From Methylophaga sulfidovorans (GTDB lineage Bacteria; Pseudomonadota; Gammaproteobacteria; Nitrosococcales; Methylophagaceae), in contig NZ_FOSH01000021.1 of the NCBI RefSeq assembly GCF_900114205.1, positions 1 to 45,609 on the forward strand: 45,609 bases of DNA, read 5' to 3'. The notes beneath the pieces were generated by a model. It was not told where the DNA came from and did not search any database. It saw nothing but the letters and a program-made list of their open reading frames with translations. A program made the translations under genes and the position numbers. Positions 1 through 8,051 of the stretch are shown here, one piece after another (within the stretch, counting starts at the first letter, position 1; each line of letters begins with the position of its first letter).

Positions 1-78
1 GAGTGGCGATTTAATAACAGTGACCCAAAGAGTCAATTAAAACAATTAACTCAATGGGTTAAAGCGAATATGGGCTAG
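1..78 (+). CDS. IS transposase, C-terminal fragment (IS1595-like)
   Basis: An open frame enters from the left edge and ends at TAG 76-78. It encodes 25 residues starting E-W-R-F-N-N and ending in a basic, Gln/Lys-rich helix (Q-W-V-K-A-N-M-G). This resembles the C-terminus of DDE transposases of the IS1595/ISXO2 type, which carry a conserved E-x-R-F/Y-N segment close to the end. Only the tail is visible, so catalytic residues cannot be checked. Its identity is supported by the terminal repeat immediately after the stop codon and by the matching transposase start at the other edge of the window. Confidence 0.6.
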   Translation, partial: EWRFNNSDPKSQLKQLTQWVKANMG

Positions 79-95
79 TTATCTGGATCAGCCCC
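79..95. repeat. IS right terminal inverted repeat (17 bp)
   Basis: Reads TTATCTGGATCAGCCCC, the exact reverse complement of GGGGCTGATCCAGATAA at 45516-45532. It begins one base after the transposase stop codon. The 8 bp outside it (96-103, CTACTTTA) differ from the 8 bp outside the other repeat (45508-45515, TTAATTAT). The two ends therefore look like separate insertions rather than the two sides of one copy. Confidence 0.85.
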
Positions 96-1211
96 CTACT
101 TTATTTTAGGTGTAATGCGGTAGATACTGCCAGCATCAGTACTAATGAGTAATGCGCCATCAGGTGTTTCAATCACATTGCGTATTCTGCTGGATAAGGT
201 ATTTAATAAGCGTTGCTCATCAACTGCCTCATTTTTCTCATTCAGAGTGACAATATTCAGGTGTTGCAGGCTCAATGCACCGATGATCAGTTTACCAGCC
301 CAACCTGGAAATAATGTGCCCTGATATTGAATAAGACTGCTAGGTGCGATAGACGGAATATAGGTTTTAACCGGTTGTTCCATGCCTTCCTCGTGTGTGC
401 CATGACCGACGGAAAGTGGTGCCCAGTATTCTTTACCATAAGATATTTCTGGCCAGCCATAATTATTGCCAGCTTGTATTAAATTAATTTCGTCACCACC
501 ACGCGGCCCATGTTCAATTTCCCATAATTGCTGTGTTTTTTGGTTATAAAACAGTCCTTGAGGATTTCGATGGCCATAACTCCAGATTTCCGGTAAGACG
601 CCACTTTTGCTAACGAATGGATTATCAGCAGGTGCGGTTCCATCCATATTGAGGCGTAAAATAGAGCCGGCGTGGGTCATTAAGTTTTGAGCATTTGGAC
701 GCTCGCCACGCTCTCCGACCGATAAGAAAATATGACCCTTGCCATCAAACGTAATGCGTCCGCCATAGTGCACATCGTTGCCAGTACGTGATTGGGTGAC
801 AAGGAGTTCCTGCCAGTCGACGAGTGTGTTGTTTTCAATTTTTGCTCTGGCTAGGGTGGTTGCCCCTTCATCATCTACATCTTTGGCATAACTCAGGTAA
901 ATCCAACCTGTTTTATCGTAGTCAGGAGAACGTTTTACATCGAATAAACCGCCTTGCCCCTGAACCAGAATATCGACTGGCAAACCTGTAATTTCCTGTA
1001 GTCGTTTTGTTTCTTGATTGAATTGATATAAGTGACCATCACGCTGGCTGAGTAATAACTCATTATTATCCAGATAATCCATTCCCCAGATCACAGGAAT
1101 GTCTGACAGTAACTCTTTAATATTCAGATCTTTATCCTGGCTGACATCTGCAGCGACAAATGAACTAAAGATAAGAAAAGCAAAAGCGGAGAGTGTATGG
1201 ATTAGTTTCAT
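96..1211 (-). CDS. PQQ-dependent aldose sugar dehydrogenase, periplasmic (YliI-like)
   Basis: A 371-residue secreted protein of the soluble glucose/sorbosone dehydrogenase beta-propeller family, which oxidises aldose sugars with PQQ. An N-terminal signal peptide is visible (K-L-I-H then a hydrophobic run to about residue 20, ending V-A-A). Family segments include Q-G-Q-G-G-L-F-D-V, H-Y-G-G-R-I near the expected catalytic His, G-H-R-N-P-Q-G-L, and E-H-G-P-R-G-G-D-E-I-N. I chose the ATG at 1211 over the one at 1217 because AGGA lies 7 nt before it, but only 1 nt before the upstream ATG. The TAG stop lies directly against the IS terminal repeat, so the natural C-terminus may have been slightly altered. 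Length matches the family. Confidence 0.85.
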   Translation of the reverse strand: MKLIHTLSAFAFLIFSSFVAADVSQDKDLNIKELLSDIPVIWGMDYLDNNELLLSQRDGHLYQFNQETKRLQEITGLPVDILVQGQGGLFDVKRSPDYDKTGWIYLSYAKDVDDEGATTLARAKIENNTLVDWQELLVTQSRTGNDVHYGGRITFDGKGHIFLSVGERGERPNAQNLMTHAGSILRLNMDGTAPADNPFVSKSGVLPEIWSYGHRNPQGLFYNQKTQQLWEIEHGPRGGDEINLIQAGNNYGWPEISYGKEYWAPLSVGHGTHEEGMEQPVKTYIPSIAPSSLIQYQGTLFPGWAGKLIIGALSLQHLNIVTLNEKNEAVDEQRLLNTLSSRIRNVIETPDGALLISTDAGSIYRITPKIK

Positions 1212-1232
1212 AGTCATATCCTTTTAACTAAT

Positions 1233-2849
1233 TTATGAACTACATGAGAGCATTGAGCAGCCAGGTTTGTTTCTGGCCCAGTCAGGGCGTTTAGCTGCGT
1301 ATTGTTCGTATTGTGGTTGTTCATCATAGGGATGACGCATCACATCCAGAAGTTCATTGATCAAACTGGAATCACCTTGTTCGGCCTTATCTATAGCAAC
1401 TTGAGACAGATAATTTCGCAACACATATTTAGGATTAACCGCGTTCATCTTGGTTTTACGTTTTTCATCGCTAATGCCATCTTCTTCAACGCGGCTCAAA
1501 TACGCTTTTAGCCACTGTGCAATGTCTTTTTTATCTGCTTGGCTTAGGGCATCAGGTGAGTAAAAAGCCACCATTAATGGCGACAGAAGTTCATCATCAG
1601 TTTTGTTTTTATCTTCGATGCTAACATCAGCCAGATGACGATAGAACAGCGTCATATCGGTTTCAGCGAGTAGCATAATGCGATTCATTTCCTGATGTAA
1701 CTCTTCATCAGCAGCTTTAAACTCAGCTAAGCCTAATTTATCAGCGCGCATTTGTTGCCATTTATCAGTGTAGACCGTGACATAGTCGTTCAAAATATTT
1801 CTTAAGGCTTCAGCATCATCGATTAAAGGATAGATAGCATTGGCCATTTGTAATAAATTCCACTGGGATATCTGTGGCTGTGCGCCAAAGCGATAACGTT
1901 TCTCTGCTGCGTCGGTGGTGTTTGGTGTCCAGTTGGGATCATAATCATCTATCCAGCCATAAGGACCATAATCAATGGTAAGACCCAGCACAGAAGTATT
2001 ATCGGTATTGAAAACGCCATGGACAAAACCAACACGCATCCAGTCAACGACCATATCGGCCGTGCGTTCACAAACTTCACGGAACCAGTCTAAGTAGGTT
2101 TGTTTACCAGGCGTACCTAAGTGAGGGAAAAAGCTATCAATGGTGTAATCAACCAGTGTTTTTAAGGTTTCACTATCGCCACGGGCACTGAAAATTTCAT
2201 AACTGCCCAGACGTAGAAATGACGGGGCAACCCGACAAACGACTGCACCAGGCTCGCTCTGTGGCCGGCCATCATAAAACATATCCCGAATCACATCGTC
2301 ACCAGTAGTGATCAGACTTAATGCCCGGGTTGTTGGCACGCCAAGGTGGTACATAGCTTCACTACATAAAAACTCACGTACTGAAGAACGCAATACAGCC
2401 AGACCGTCAGCAGAACGTGAATAAGGTGTTTCACCCGAGCCTTTTAGTTGTAAACACCAACGTTGGCCTGAGTCACTGATAATTTCACCGAGGTTTATTG
2501 CACGACCATCACCCAGTTGCCCCGCCCAGTTACCAAACTGGTGACCGCCATAACATTGAGCATAAGGTTGCATACCTTTCAGCTTTTGATTACCGACAAA
2601 CACTTGTTTGAATAACTCACTCTGACAATCCTGATCCGTTAGTCCAAGTTCTTCCGCCATTTCTACGGAGTAGGCTATTAAGCTTGGTGAACTGGCTTTT
2701 TTCGGTGTGACATAAGAAAAGCATGCGCCAAGCACTTGTCGACGGAAATTTCCTGTTTCCGGATCAGCAGGCAAACGCTGAATAAATTGATTATCAAACT
2801 GCCAGTTAAGCAGATTATTGGTGTTTTGCTTTTCAGTTATCTGTGTCAT
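1233..2849 (-). CDS. selO: Protein adenylyltransferase SelO (YdiU family)
   Basis: A 538-residue member of the SelO/YdiU pseudokinase family. These proteins use ATP, bound in a flipped orientation, to AMPylate Ser/Thr/Tyr on target proteins and are linked to redox stress. Visible segments include G-G-H-Q-F-G-N-W-A-G-Q-L-G-D-G-R-A near residue 100, the L-K-G-S-G-E-T-P-Y-S-R nucleotide loop near 135, and the H-G-V-F-N-T-D-N metal/catalytic segment near 277. The C-terminus ends C-S-M-L-S-C-S-S. The third residue from the end is the selenocysteine position in animal SELENOO, and here it is Cys. There are only 21 nt between this stop and the next minus-strand start at 1211. No strong Shine-Dalgarno is visible at 2849. 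Confidence 0.93.
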   Translation of the reverse strand: MTQITEKQNTNNLLNWQFDNQFIQRLPADPETGNFRRQVLGACFSYVTPKKASSPSLIAYSVEMAEELGLTDQDCQSELFKQVFVGNQKLKGMQPYAQCYGGHQFGNWAGQLGDGRAINLGEIISDSGQRWCLQLKGSGETPYSRSADGLAVLRSSVREFLCSEAMYHLGVPTTRALSLITTGDDVIRDMFYDGRPQSEPGAVVCRVAPSFLRLGSYEIFSARGDSETLKTLVDYTIDSFFPHLGTPGKQTYLDWFREVCERTADMVVDWMRVGFVHGVFNTDNTSVLGLTIDYGPYGWIDDYDPNWTPNTTDAAEKRYRFGAQPQISQWNLLQMANAIYPLIDDAEALRNILNDYVTVYTDKWQQMRADKLGLAEFKAADEELHQEMNRIMLLAETDMTLFYRHLADVSIEDKNKTDDELLSPLMVAFYSPDALSQADKKDIAQWLKAYLSRVEEDGISDEKRKTKMNAVNPKYVLRNYLSQVAIDKAEQGDSSLINELLDVMRHPYDEQPQYEQYAAKRPDWARNKPGCSMLSCSS

Positions 2850-2916
2850 GGCACCATTACATCAAAATTAAGTGGAACAAAAAACCTGTTAAAAGTGCTG
2901 TTAATGCATGAGCAAT

Positions 2917-3936
2917 TTAATTGGGCTGAGGATTGAACTCTATAGCCGGATTACAGATACGCTGCCAAACCCAACGAACGCCTTCCCGACGATGATTTTG
3001 GCTGGGAAAACGGTTGGGAATAATTGCTATAAACCGTTGCTGATCTTTTTCTGCGATCTGAAAGCGGAAAAAATAGCTGGGCTCCATACCCATCCGTAAA
3101 TCCGAAGCAATGACGTGATTACCTTGCAGTTCGAGTTTGAATAAACTGTTAGTGAACCAATTTATGCGTTTGTAGGCTGGGAAGTGTTCTGTTTTATCAA
3201 TAAGCTCTGCACCACGATGATAGGTTTTAAAAATGATAGGCTGATTACCTTCCAAGATGGAATGGAAGCCTTCGTAATAATGTTCATCATTAACGGCAAT
3301 CACCCGCCATAAAAGCGTATTAAATGCAGTGGCTGAAACTTGCATCTGGTCAACTTGAATATCTTGCTGAGTAAAAGCGGTTTCAGCTTCATGTTCAACC
3401 CATTTTTGAGCAATCAGTCCCCATGACAGATACAAGCAGCTGAAAGCAAAGGTATAGCGCATGAGTTTTTTACTGATGACGTTATCCGGCGCTATCAAAA
3501 TGGCCATAAAACCAATTAGCAGCGGAACCGAGTAGGCTGGATCAATAATAAATACACTGCCGCCGGAGACTGGATTTGGCATTAACGGCCAGAACAATTG
3601 CGTGCCATAGACAGTGAGTGCGTCAAGAGCTGAATGTGTTATTAAGGCCAACCAGACAAGTAAAAACCAATTGAGGTAGCTAAAGGTTTTATCTCGATCA
3701 AAACGATGCAACAACAAGGCGAGTAAGGGAGCAATCGCCGTCTGCACAAACCAGGAATGTGTCCAGCTGCGGTGTAAGGTCATTGAAGCTAGATCGGTTT
3801 CATGCGGAATGAAGATATCTAAATCGGGTAATACAGCAATTGCTGCTCCCCATAACACCGCTTTTCGTGGGGATTTTTTACCAGCAACCATATATCCTAC
3901 GGCACCGCCGAGTAATGCTTGTGTTACTGTATCCAT
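2917..3936 (-). CDS. Membrane-bound metal-dependent hydrolase, DUF457 (YdjM-like)
   Basis: A 339-residue polytopic membrane protein. The N-terminal half has the DUF457/YdjM pattern: M-D-T-V-T-Q-A-L-L-G-G, then L-P-D-L-D-I-F-I-P-H near residue 40, R-S-W-T-H-S near 56-61 and S-A-L-D-A-L near 104-109. These Asp/His residues resemble the metal site of membrane phospholipase-like hydrolases. Four to five hydrophobic segments occupy roughly residues 1-180. The remaining ~160 residues are soluble. The substrate is unknown. Family relatives in enterobacteria belong to the SOS regulon, but I see no LexA box upstream. It precedes selO on the same strand with a 67-nt gap. Confidence 0.8.
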   Translation of the reverse strand: MDTVTQALLGGAVGYMVAGKKSPRKAVLWGAAIAVLPDLDIFIPHETDLASMTLHRSWTHSWFVQTAIAPLLALLLHRFDRDKTFSYLNWFLLVWLALITHSALDALTVYGTQLFWPLMPNPVSGGSVFIIDPAYSVPLLIGFMAILIAPDNVISKKLMRYTFAFSCLYLSWGLIAQKWVEHEAETAFTQQDIQVDQMQVSATAFNTLLWRVIAVNDEHYYEGFHSILEGNQPIIFKTYHRGAELIDKTEHFPAYKRINWFTNSLFKLELQGNHVIASDLRMGMEPSYFFRFQIAEKDQQRFIAIIPNRFPSQNHRREGVRWVWQRICNPAIEFNPQPN

Positions 3937-4081
3937 CTGATTTGTATAACCTTAAAATATGTAAGTCGATTAATGTGAGATTTTACGTTTTGCTAAGTGT
4001 TGCGAGGAGCAGGTCCCTGGGCTACATTCGGCTAACTTAAATTATCTCACTAACCGCTGAATTCAAGACACTGAGCTCAAC

Positions 4082-5674
4082 ATGAAAAAGACCGCCCAAT
4101 TAAGACAAGTATCTCAAGCTGAAATTCAACCCATTGTGAATGCATTAAATTCAGGTCAGTTAGCCGTAGCAGAATCAATGTCAAAGAAATTGCTAAAGCA
4201 GTTTCCCAATGCTTTTGTTTTACACAATCTGTATGGCAATGCACTTGCCGGACAAAATAAAACCAAAGAGGCAGTAGATGCTTTTCGTAAAGCGATAAAA
4301 ATTGATCCCAGCATCGCCGAAATGCACTTCAATGTCGCGGCGCTTCTTACCAATATGAATCGTCATGAAGAAGCCATTCAAAGTTATAAAAAAGCGGTTA
4401 GTATCAAGCCTAATCTAGTGGATGCTTATTATAATATGGGCATTGCTCATCAAGCCTTAAAGCAATATCCACAAGCAAGCCAGAATTATCAAAAAGCGAT
4501 TGATCTGGAACCAGGCTTTTATGAAGCGATAGTTAATCTTGGTGTCGTTTTGCAAGAGCAGGGCATGCTGGTGGAAGCCATCAACACATACAACAAAGCA
4601 TTACACATTCATACTGATGCTCAGATTTATTTCAACCTGGGGACGGCCTACAAAAATCAGGGTAAATTAGGTGAAGCAATTACTGCCTATAATAAGGCAT
4701 TAGAACTGAATCCTGATTATGCTGATGTACATCGCAGTGTCGGTGAGGTGTTGCGTGATCAAGGTCGCTATGAAGAATCCGTTGCTGCTTATAAACGTGC
4801 CTTAGAAATTAATCCCGATTTACCCATGGCTAACTACAGTCTGGCAGTTTATCTTTATGACTGTGGTGATTTACAGGGTGCTTTGGAACACTTTCAACGC
4901 TCACAATATGCTGACTGGCAAGAACGTTCTTTATACTGCCTGTATAAAACAGGGCAGTTTGAGGAATTTAAAAATGGGCTGGATGCATTAAAACGCAGTA
5001 AAGATAACTCGCCATTTTTAGCGACATTGTCCGGACATTATGCTGAAAACTTTAGTACCGAGAATGATTACAATTTCTGTAAAAACCCACTGGACTTTGT
5101 GTTTCATACCGAAATCCCCGAGTTGAAAAACAATAGTGAATTTCTGAATCAACTTTTAAATGATATTCATACCTGTGACGTAGATGAAAAATCGCAAGGA
5201 CGACTCTACAACGGTGTGCAATCCTCCGGTAATTTATTTAAACGGCCTGAAGCCTCTTTCCGACAACTGGCTGAATATGTCGCTCAAGCAGTAGAACGAT
5301 ATCGTCAGACCTTTGCCGGAGAAAACTGTCAGTTCGTTAAAGCTTTCCCGAAAACCACGGAATTTGCCAGTTCCTGGTATGTGAAAATGAAAAGCGGTGG
5401 TCATCTCACTTCCCATATTCATGAAGAAGGTTGGGTCAGTGGTTCCTTGTATTTGTCGTTACCGAAAAATAAACAGCATGAACATGAAGGTAGTATTGAG
5501 TTAAGCACGCATGGCGACGACTACCCGAAAAAACATGACAATTTCCCCACAAAAACCATTGCCCCGGAAGTCGGCGACTTGGTGATGTTTCCCTCATCCT
5601 GCTTCCATCGCACCATTCCATTCAGCTCAGATGAAGAACGTATTTGTATTGCGTTTGATTTGAAACCGATGTGA
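4082..5674 (+). CDS. TPR protein with C-terminal 2-oxoglutarate/Fe(II) oxygenase domain
   Basis: 530 residues in two parts. Residues about 44-275 form roughly seven tetratricopeptide repeats, recognisable by recurring A-x-x-x-Y-x-K-A-(I/L)-x-(I/L)-x-P. After a linker, residues about 330-530 match the putative 2OG-Fe(II) oxygenase family seen fused to TPRs (PF13759 type). Likely iron ligands are in S-H445-I-H447-E-E-G-W-V-S-G and F-H509-R-T-I-P-F, and R520 (E-E-R-I-C-I-A-F) probably binds the 2OG carboxylate. The TPRs would present a protein target for hydroxylation, but the substrate is unknown. It ends 34 nt before the O-oligosaccharyltransferase gene, which suggests co-transcription and a role in protein or pilus modification. 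That role is inference. Confidence 0.85.
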   Translation: MKKTAQLRQVSQAEIQPIVNALNSGQLAVAESMSKKLLKQFPNAFVLHNLYGNALAGQNKTKEAVDAFRKAIKIDPSIAEMHFNVAALLTNMNRHEEAIQSYKKAVSIKPNLVDAYYNMGIAHQALKQYPQASQNYQKAIDLEPGFYEAIVNLGVVLQEQGMLVEAINTYNKALHIHTDAQIYFNLGTAYKNQGKLGEAITAYNKALELNPDYADVHRSVGEVLRDQGRYEESVAAYKRALEINPDLPMANYSLAVYLYDCGDLQGALEHFQRSQYADWQERSLYCLYKTGQFEEFKNGLDALKRSKDNSPFLATLSGHYAENFSTENDYNFCKNPLDFVFHTEIPELKNNSEFLNQLLNDIHTCDVDEKSQGRLYNGVQSSGNLFKRPEASFRQLAEYVAQAVERYRQTFAGENCQFVKAFPKTTEFASSWYVKMKSGGHLTSHIHEEGWVSGSLYLSLPKNKQHEHEGSIELSTHGDDYPKKHDNFPTKTIAPEVGDLVMFPSSCFHRTIPFSSDEERICIAFDLKPM

Positions 5675-5708
5675 TAGCAAATTAAAAAAGCCAAAAGGAT
5701 ATTGCTTA

Positions 5709-7400
5709 ATGCAAAACCAATCATTATCACCCAGTAGAATTCTTGAAGGTTTGCTGTTTTTACTTTTTGTCGTTTCGCCGTTTTACATTACGTCGAGTAT
5801 TGGTGGTACAGGTTTTGATTTACCTTTTAATATTTCAGTTTGGTTTGCTGCAACATTAGTTATTGGTTTTATGCTCTGGCATGTCGCCGGTAGTAACACG
5901 ATTACCTTACCCAAAAATTATATTTATCTATTGATGTTGCCAGCCGGCATTTTATTATCGGCTGTTATTGCCGGTGTGGTTGAACCTGTAACATGGTTAT
6001 TTAGAATTTTATATATCCTTGCCGGTGTTATTTTTCTATTTGGATTATTTCAGTTTAAAAGCCTGTCGGTTGAGCGGGTATTGTTTTTTATTGTTCTATC
6101 TGGTTTGCTGGTTTCCATCTATGGCATTGTCCAAATACATCAATGGCAGAGTTATACCGGAAGCTTTTTACAAAGCTCAAAAAATCTATCTCCAACCACT
6201 ATTTTTCAGCAAGTGAATGTGACGGCGAGTTATTTAGCCACATCAATATTAATTGCTATTTATCTGCTGTTTACTTCATCAGTTAATGTAAAAAAAACAA
6301 TTCAATCGATTTTATATATCACAGTGGTCTTGAGCACTTATGTCGTCGTGTCATCAGGTTCACGAGTGGGATTATTGTCACTTGCTTTAGGACTTATCTT
6401 CCTTTTTATTGGGTTATCACAATCAATAAAAAAAGATAAAGTAAAATTCAGTGTCGTCATTCTGATGCTGTTATTGAGTTCTTGGGCTGGGCAAGCTGGT
6501 TTAAATAAAACCACTGATAAAGCCTATGAATTAGTTAATGCAGAGAATTCAGAAGCTAGAGTGGTTATCTATCGCGCTGCTCTCGGTTCAATTCAATCAT
6601 CACCACTTGTTGGGCATGGTATAGGTAGTTATAAAAAAGAGTGGCTAGCGCACTCACCTGATTGGTATGAATATTATTCAACTGTTGATATGCCCTATAC
6701 ATTGGAACATCCACATAATGAATTATTAATGTGGGCGATTGAGGGGGGAGTGTTAGCTGTTATTGGTATTTTGATAGCGTTGATATCGACAGTATGGTGC
6801 ATAGCCCGCTTTTATGGGCTGACAAGCCTAGCCTATTTTTCATTGTTATTGCCAATATCAATGCACACTATGCTTGAACTGCCTTTTTATATTTCATCCT
6901 TGCATTGGTTTGTATGGTTATTTCTTATTTTTGTGGCATTAAAAAATATCGTTGTTGATAAAAATAATCAACTTAGCCGGATGGCGGGACTGTTTATTAG
7001 AGGTATTACCCTTATTTTAGGGGTAGTTTCATTGTTATTTTTATTACAAACAGGTATAGCCCAAAAGGATATTACTGACTATGTCTATGGTCACTCAACC
7101 GATAAGCCTCTTCAGCTGGCATTGATAAATCCTTATTTTCAGGGTGATGCCAGAACGATGGCAAACCGAAGCGTGCTTTATCATGCTATTAAAAATGGAA
7201 ATCATCAAAAAATCATCCAAATGATCGACCAATTGCAACTACAATTGGATGCTGATCCTGACTTAAAGTTATTTGAAGATGTAATTAATGGCTTTGAATC
7301 GATAGAGAATAAGCATAAAAGCTGTTCTGTTGCTGAAGAAGCATTAAAAAATTATCCATGGAATGGTGGGTTAAAGAAATATCTACTTACGTGTCACTAA
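5709..7400 (+). CDS. PglL/TfpO-type O-oligosaccharyltransferase
   Basis: 563 residues with about ten to twelve membrane segments. It belongs to the Wzy/WaaL/PglL superfamily, which transfers lipid-linked glycans. The PglL signature Q-Q-V-N-V-T-A-S-Y-L-A lies at 167-177. A periplasmic loop carries the Wzy_C motif E-H-P-H-N-E-L-L at 333-340, and V-S-S-G-S-R-V-G is at 214-221. The soluble C-terminal tail after residue ~450 corresponds to the Wzy_C_2 region. It sits directly upstream of the pilin gene, as pilin glycosylation ligases do in Acinetobacter and Pseudomonas, so the pilin is the likely substrate. An O-antigen ligase is the main alternative, but the PglL signature and the location argue against it. 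Confidence 0.82.
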   Translation: MQNQSLSPSRILEGLLFLLFVVSPFYITSSIGGTGFDLPFNISVWFAATLVIGFMLWHVAGSNTITLPKNYIYLLMLPAGILLSAVIAGVVEPVTWLFRILYILAGVIFLFGLFQFKSLSVERVLFFIVLSGLLVSIYGIVQIHQWQSYTGSFLQSSKNLSPTTIFQQVNVTASYLATSILIAIYLLFTSSVNVKKTIQSILYITVVLSTYVVVSSGSRVGLLSLALGLIFLFIGLSQSIKKDKVKFSVVILMLLLSSWAGQAGLNKTTDKAYELVNAENSEARVVIYRAALGSIQSSPLVGHGIGSYKKEWLAHSPDWYEYYSTVDMPYTLEHPHNELLMWAIEGGVLAVIGILIALISTVWCIARFYGLTSLAYFSLLLPISMHTMLELPFYISSLHWFVWLFLIFVALKNIVVDKNNQLSRMAGLFIRGITLILGVVSLLFLLQTGIAQKDITDYVYGHSTDKPLQLALINPYFQGDARTMANRSVLYHAIKNGNHQKIIQMIDQLQLQLDADPDLKLFEDVINGFESIENKHKSCSVAEEALKNYPWNGGLKKYLLTCH

Positions 7401-7428
7401 AGTTGACACAAATTGTCACTTATTGACA
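7391..7428 (+). promoter_or_regulatory. Candidate PilR-type enhancer: phased TGTCA/TGACA sites
   Basis: GTGTCA at 7391, TTGACA at 7403, TTGTCA at 7413 and TTGACA at 7423. The last three are spaced exactly 10 bp apart, one helical turn, in alternating orientation. Pseudomonas aeruginosa PilR binds tandem (C/G)TGTC sites about 80-120 bp upstream of its sigma-54 pilA promoter. Here the sites lie about 100-125 bp upstream of the expected start site. The first site overlaps the last codons of the pglL-like gene. Confidence 0.5.
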
Positions 7429-7501
7429 ATTATGGTGATTTTTAACTGAAGCAGTTTTTATTTTTTTTCCTATGCTTATGAAAATTAAGTAGAAGTTTAG
7501 T

Positions 7502-7517
7502 TGGCATGATAACTGTA
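7502..7517 (+). promoter_or_regulatory. Candidate sigma-54 promoter for the pilin gene
   Basis: TGGCAT-N5-CTGTA against the consensus TGGCAC-N5-TTGCA. The -24 GG and the -12 G are correctly spaced, but the -12 element has GT instead of GC, so this is an imperfect match. It is 49 nt upstream of the pilin ATG. Sigma-54 control through PilSR is well established for pilA in Pseudomonas. Confidence 0.55.
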
Positions 7518-7565
7518 AATGAAGTTTTAAGCGTTGTGCTTATACAAGAAATACGGAGATAAAAT

Positions 7566-7991
7566 ATGAAAAAGGTCCAACAAGGTTTTACTTTAATTGA
7601 GTTAATGATCGTTATAGCCATTATTGGTATTTTGGCAGCTATTGCTTTACCTGCTTATCAAACATACACAAACAAGGCAAAGTTCTCTGAAGTTATCCTA
7701 GCTACGGCAGCTGCCAAAACAGCTGTAGAATTATGTGCAATGGATCTGAATACAGTTACTGGCTGCACTGCTGGGAGTCATGGGGTTCCCGCAGATGTGA
7801 CTACTGCAAATAAAACTCAGTACGTGGCGACTGTGCAGACTTCTGATGGTCAAATTACAGCAACTGCCAGATCAACAAATGGCTTGAGTGGTGAAATATA
7901 TAAAATTAACCCTACATTAACTGCCGGTCAAGTCACATGGGACTTAGATGCTGCTACTTCTACATGTGATGAAAAAGGTTACTGTAAGTAG
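7566..7991 (+). CDS. pilA: Type IV major pilin
   Basis: A 141-residue prepilin. The leader M-K-K-V-Q-Q-G is cut by the PilD peptidase before F8. The mature N-terminus [11 protein letters not shown] carries the essential Glu at +5 and the hydrophobic helix that packs in the pilus core. The mature protein of about 134 residues is short. It has four cysteines, C57/C67 and C134/C140; the last pair would form a small C-terminal disulfide loop. GGAG precedes the ATG by 7 nt. It follows the O-oligosaccharyltransferase gene and is closed by a strong terminator, so it is probably a monocistronic, highly expressed unit. It lacks the C-terminal Ser used by some TfpO pilins, so any glycan must sit elsewhere. 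The name pilA is given by role; orthology was not tested. Confidence 0.93.
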   Translation: MKKVQQGFTLIELMIVIAIIGILAAIALPAYQTYTNKAKFSEVILATAAAKTAVELCAMDLNTVTGCTAGSHGVPADVTTANKTQYVATVQTSDGQITATARSTNGLSGEIYKINPTLTAGQVTWDLDAATSTCDEKGYCK

Positions 7992-8003
7992 TAGAAAATT
8001 GAC

Positions 8004-8032
8004 AAAAAGCCCCGCACTGCGGGGCTTTTTTT
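8004..8032. terminator. Bidirectional rho-independent terminator (pilin / metG)
   Basis: AAAAAGCCCCGC-ACT-GCGGGGCTTTTTTT. A seven-pair GC-rich stem is flanked by an A-run and a T-run, so it can stop transcription of both the pilin gene and the convergent metG. Confidence 0.93.
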
Positions 8033-8051
8033 GCCTATAAGAATGTAAATT

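Larger units (their letters stand above)
1..95 (+). mobile_element. Right end of an IS1595-type insertion sequence (partial)
   Basis: The window begins inside an insertion sequence. It holds the last 25 codons of a transposase (1-78) followed directly by a 17-bp terminal repeat (79-95). The inverse complement of that repeat recurs at 45516-45532, where it is again followed by a transposase start. This pairing of tail plus right repeat here, and left repeat plus head there, is what identifies the element. The IS1595 assignment rests on the look of the two transposase ends and is inference. The element's left part lies outside the window. Confidence 0.8.

Noticed and set aside
1302-1511. Plus-strand short ORFs opposite selO and similar antisense frames across the window (for example 9792-10031, 13214-13525, 29311-29571)
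   Set aside because: They lie fully opposite or inside well-identified genes, have no family resemblance or start signals, and look like frame shadows.
3937-4081. LexA/SOS box upstream of the YdjM-like gene
   Set aside because: Enterobacterial ydjM is SOS-regulated, but no CTGT-N8-ACAG type site is present here.
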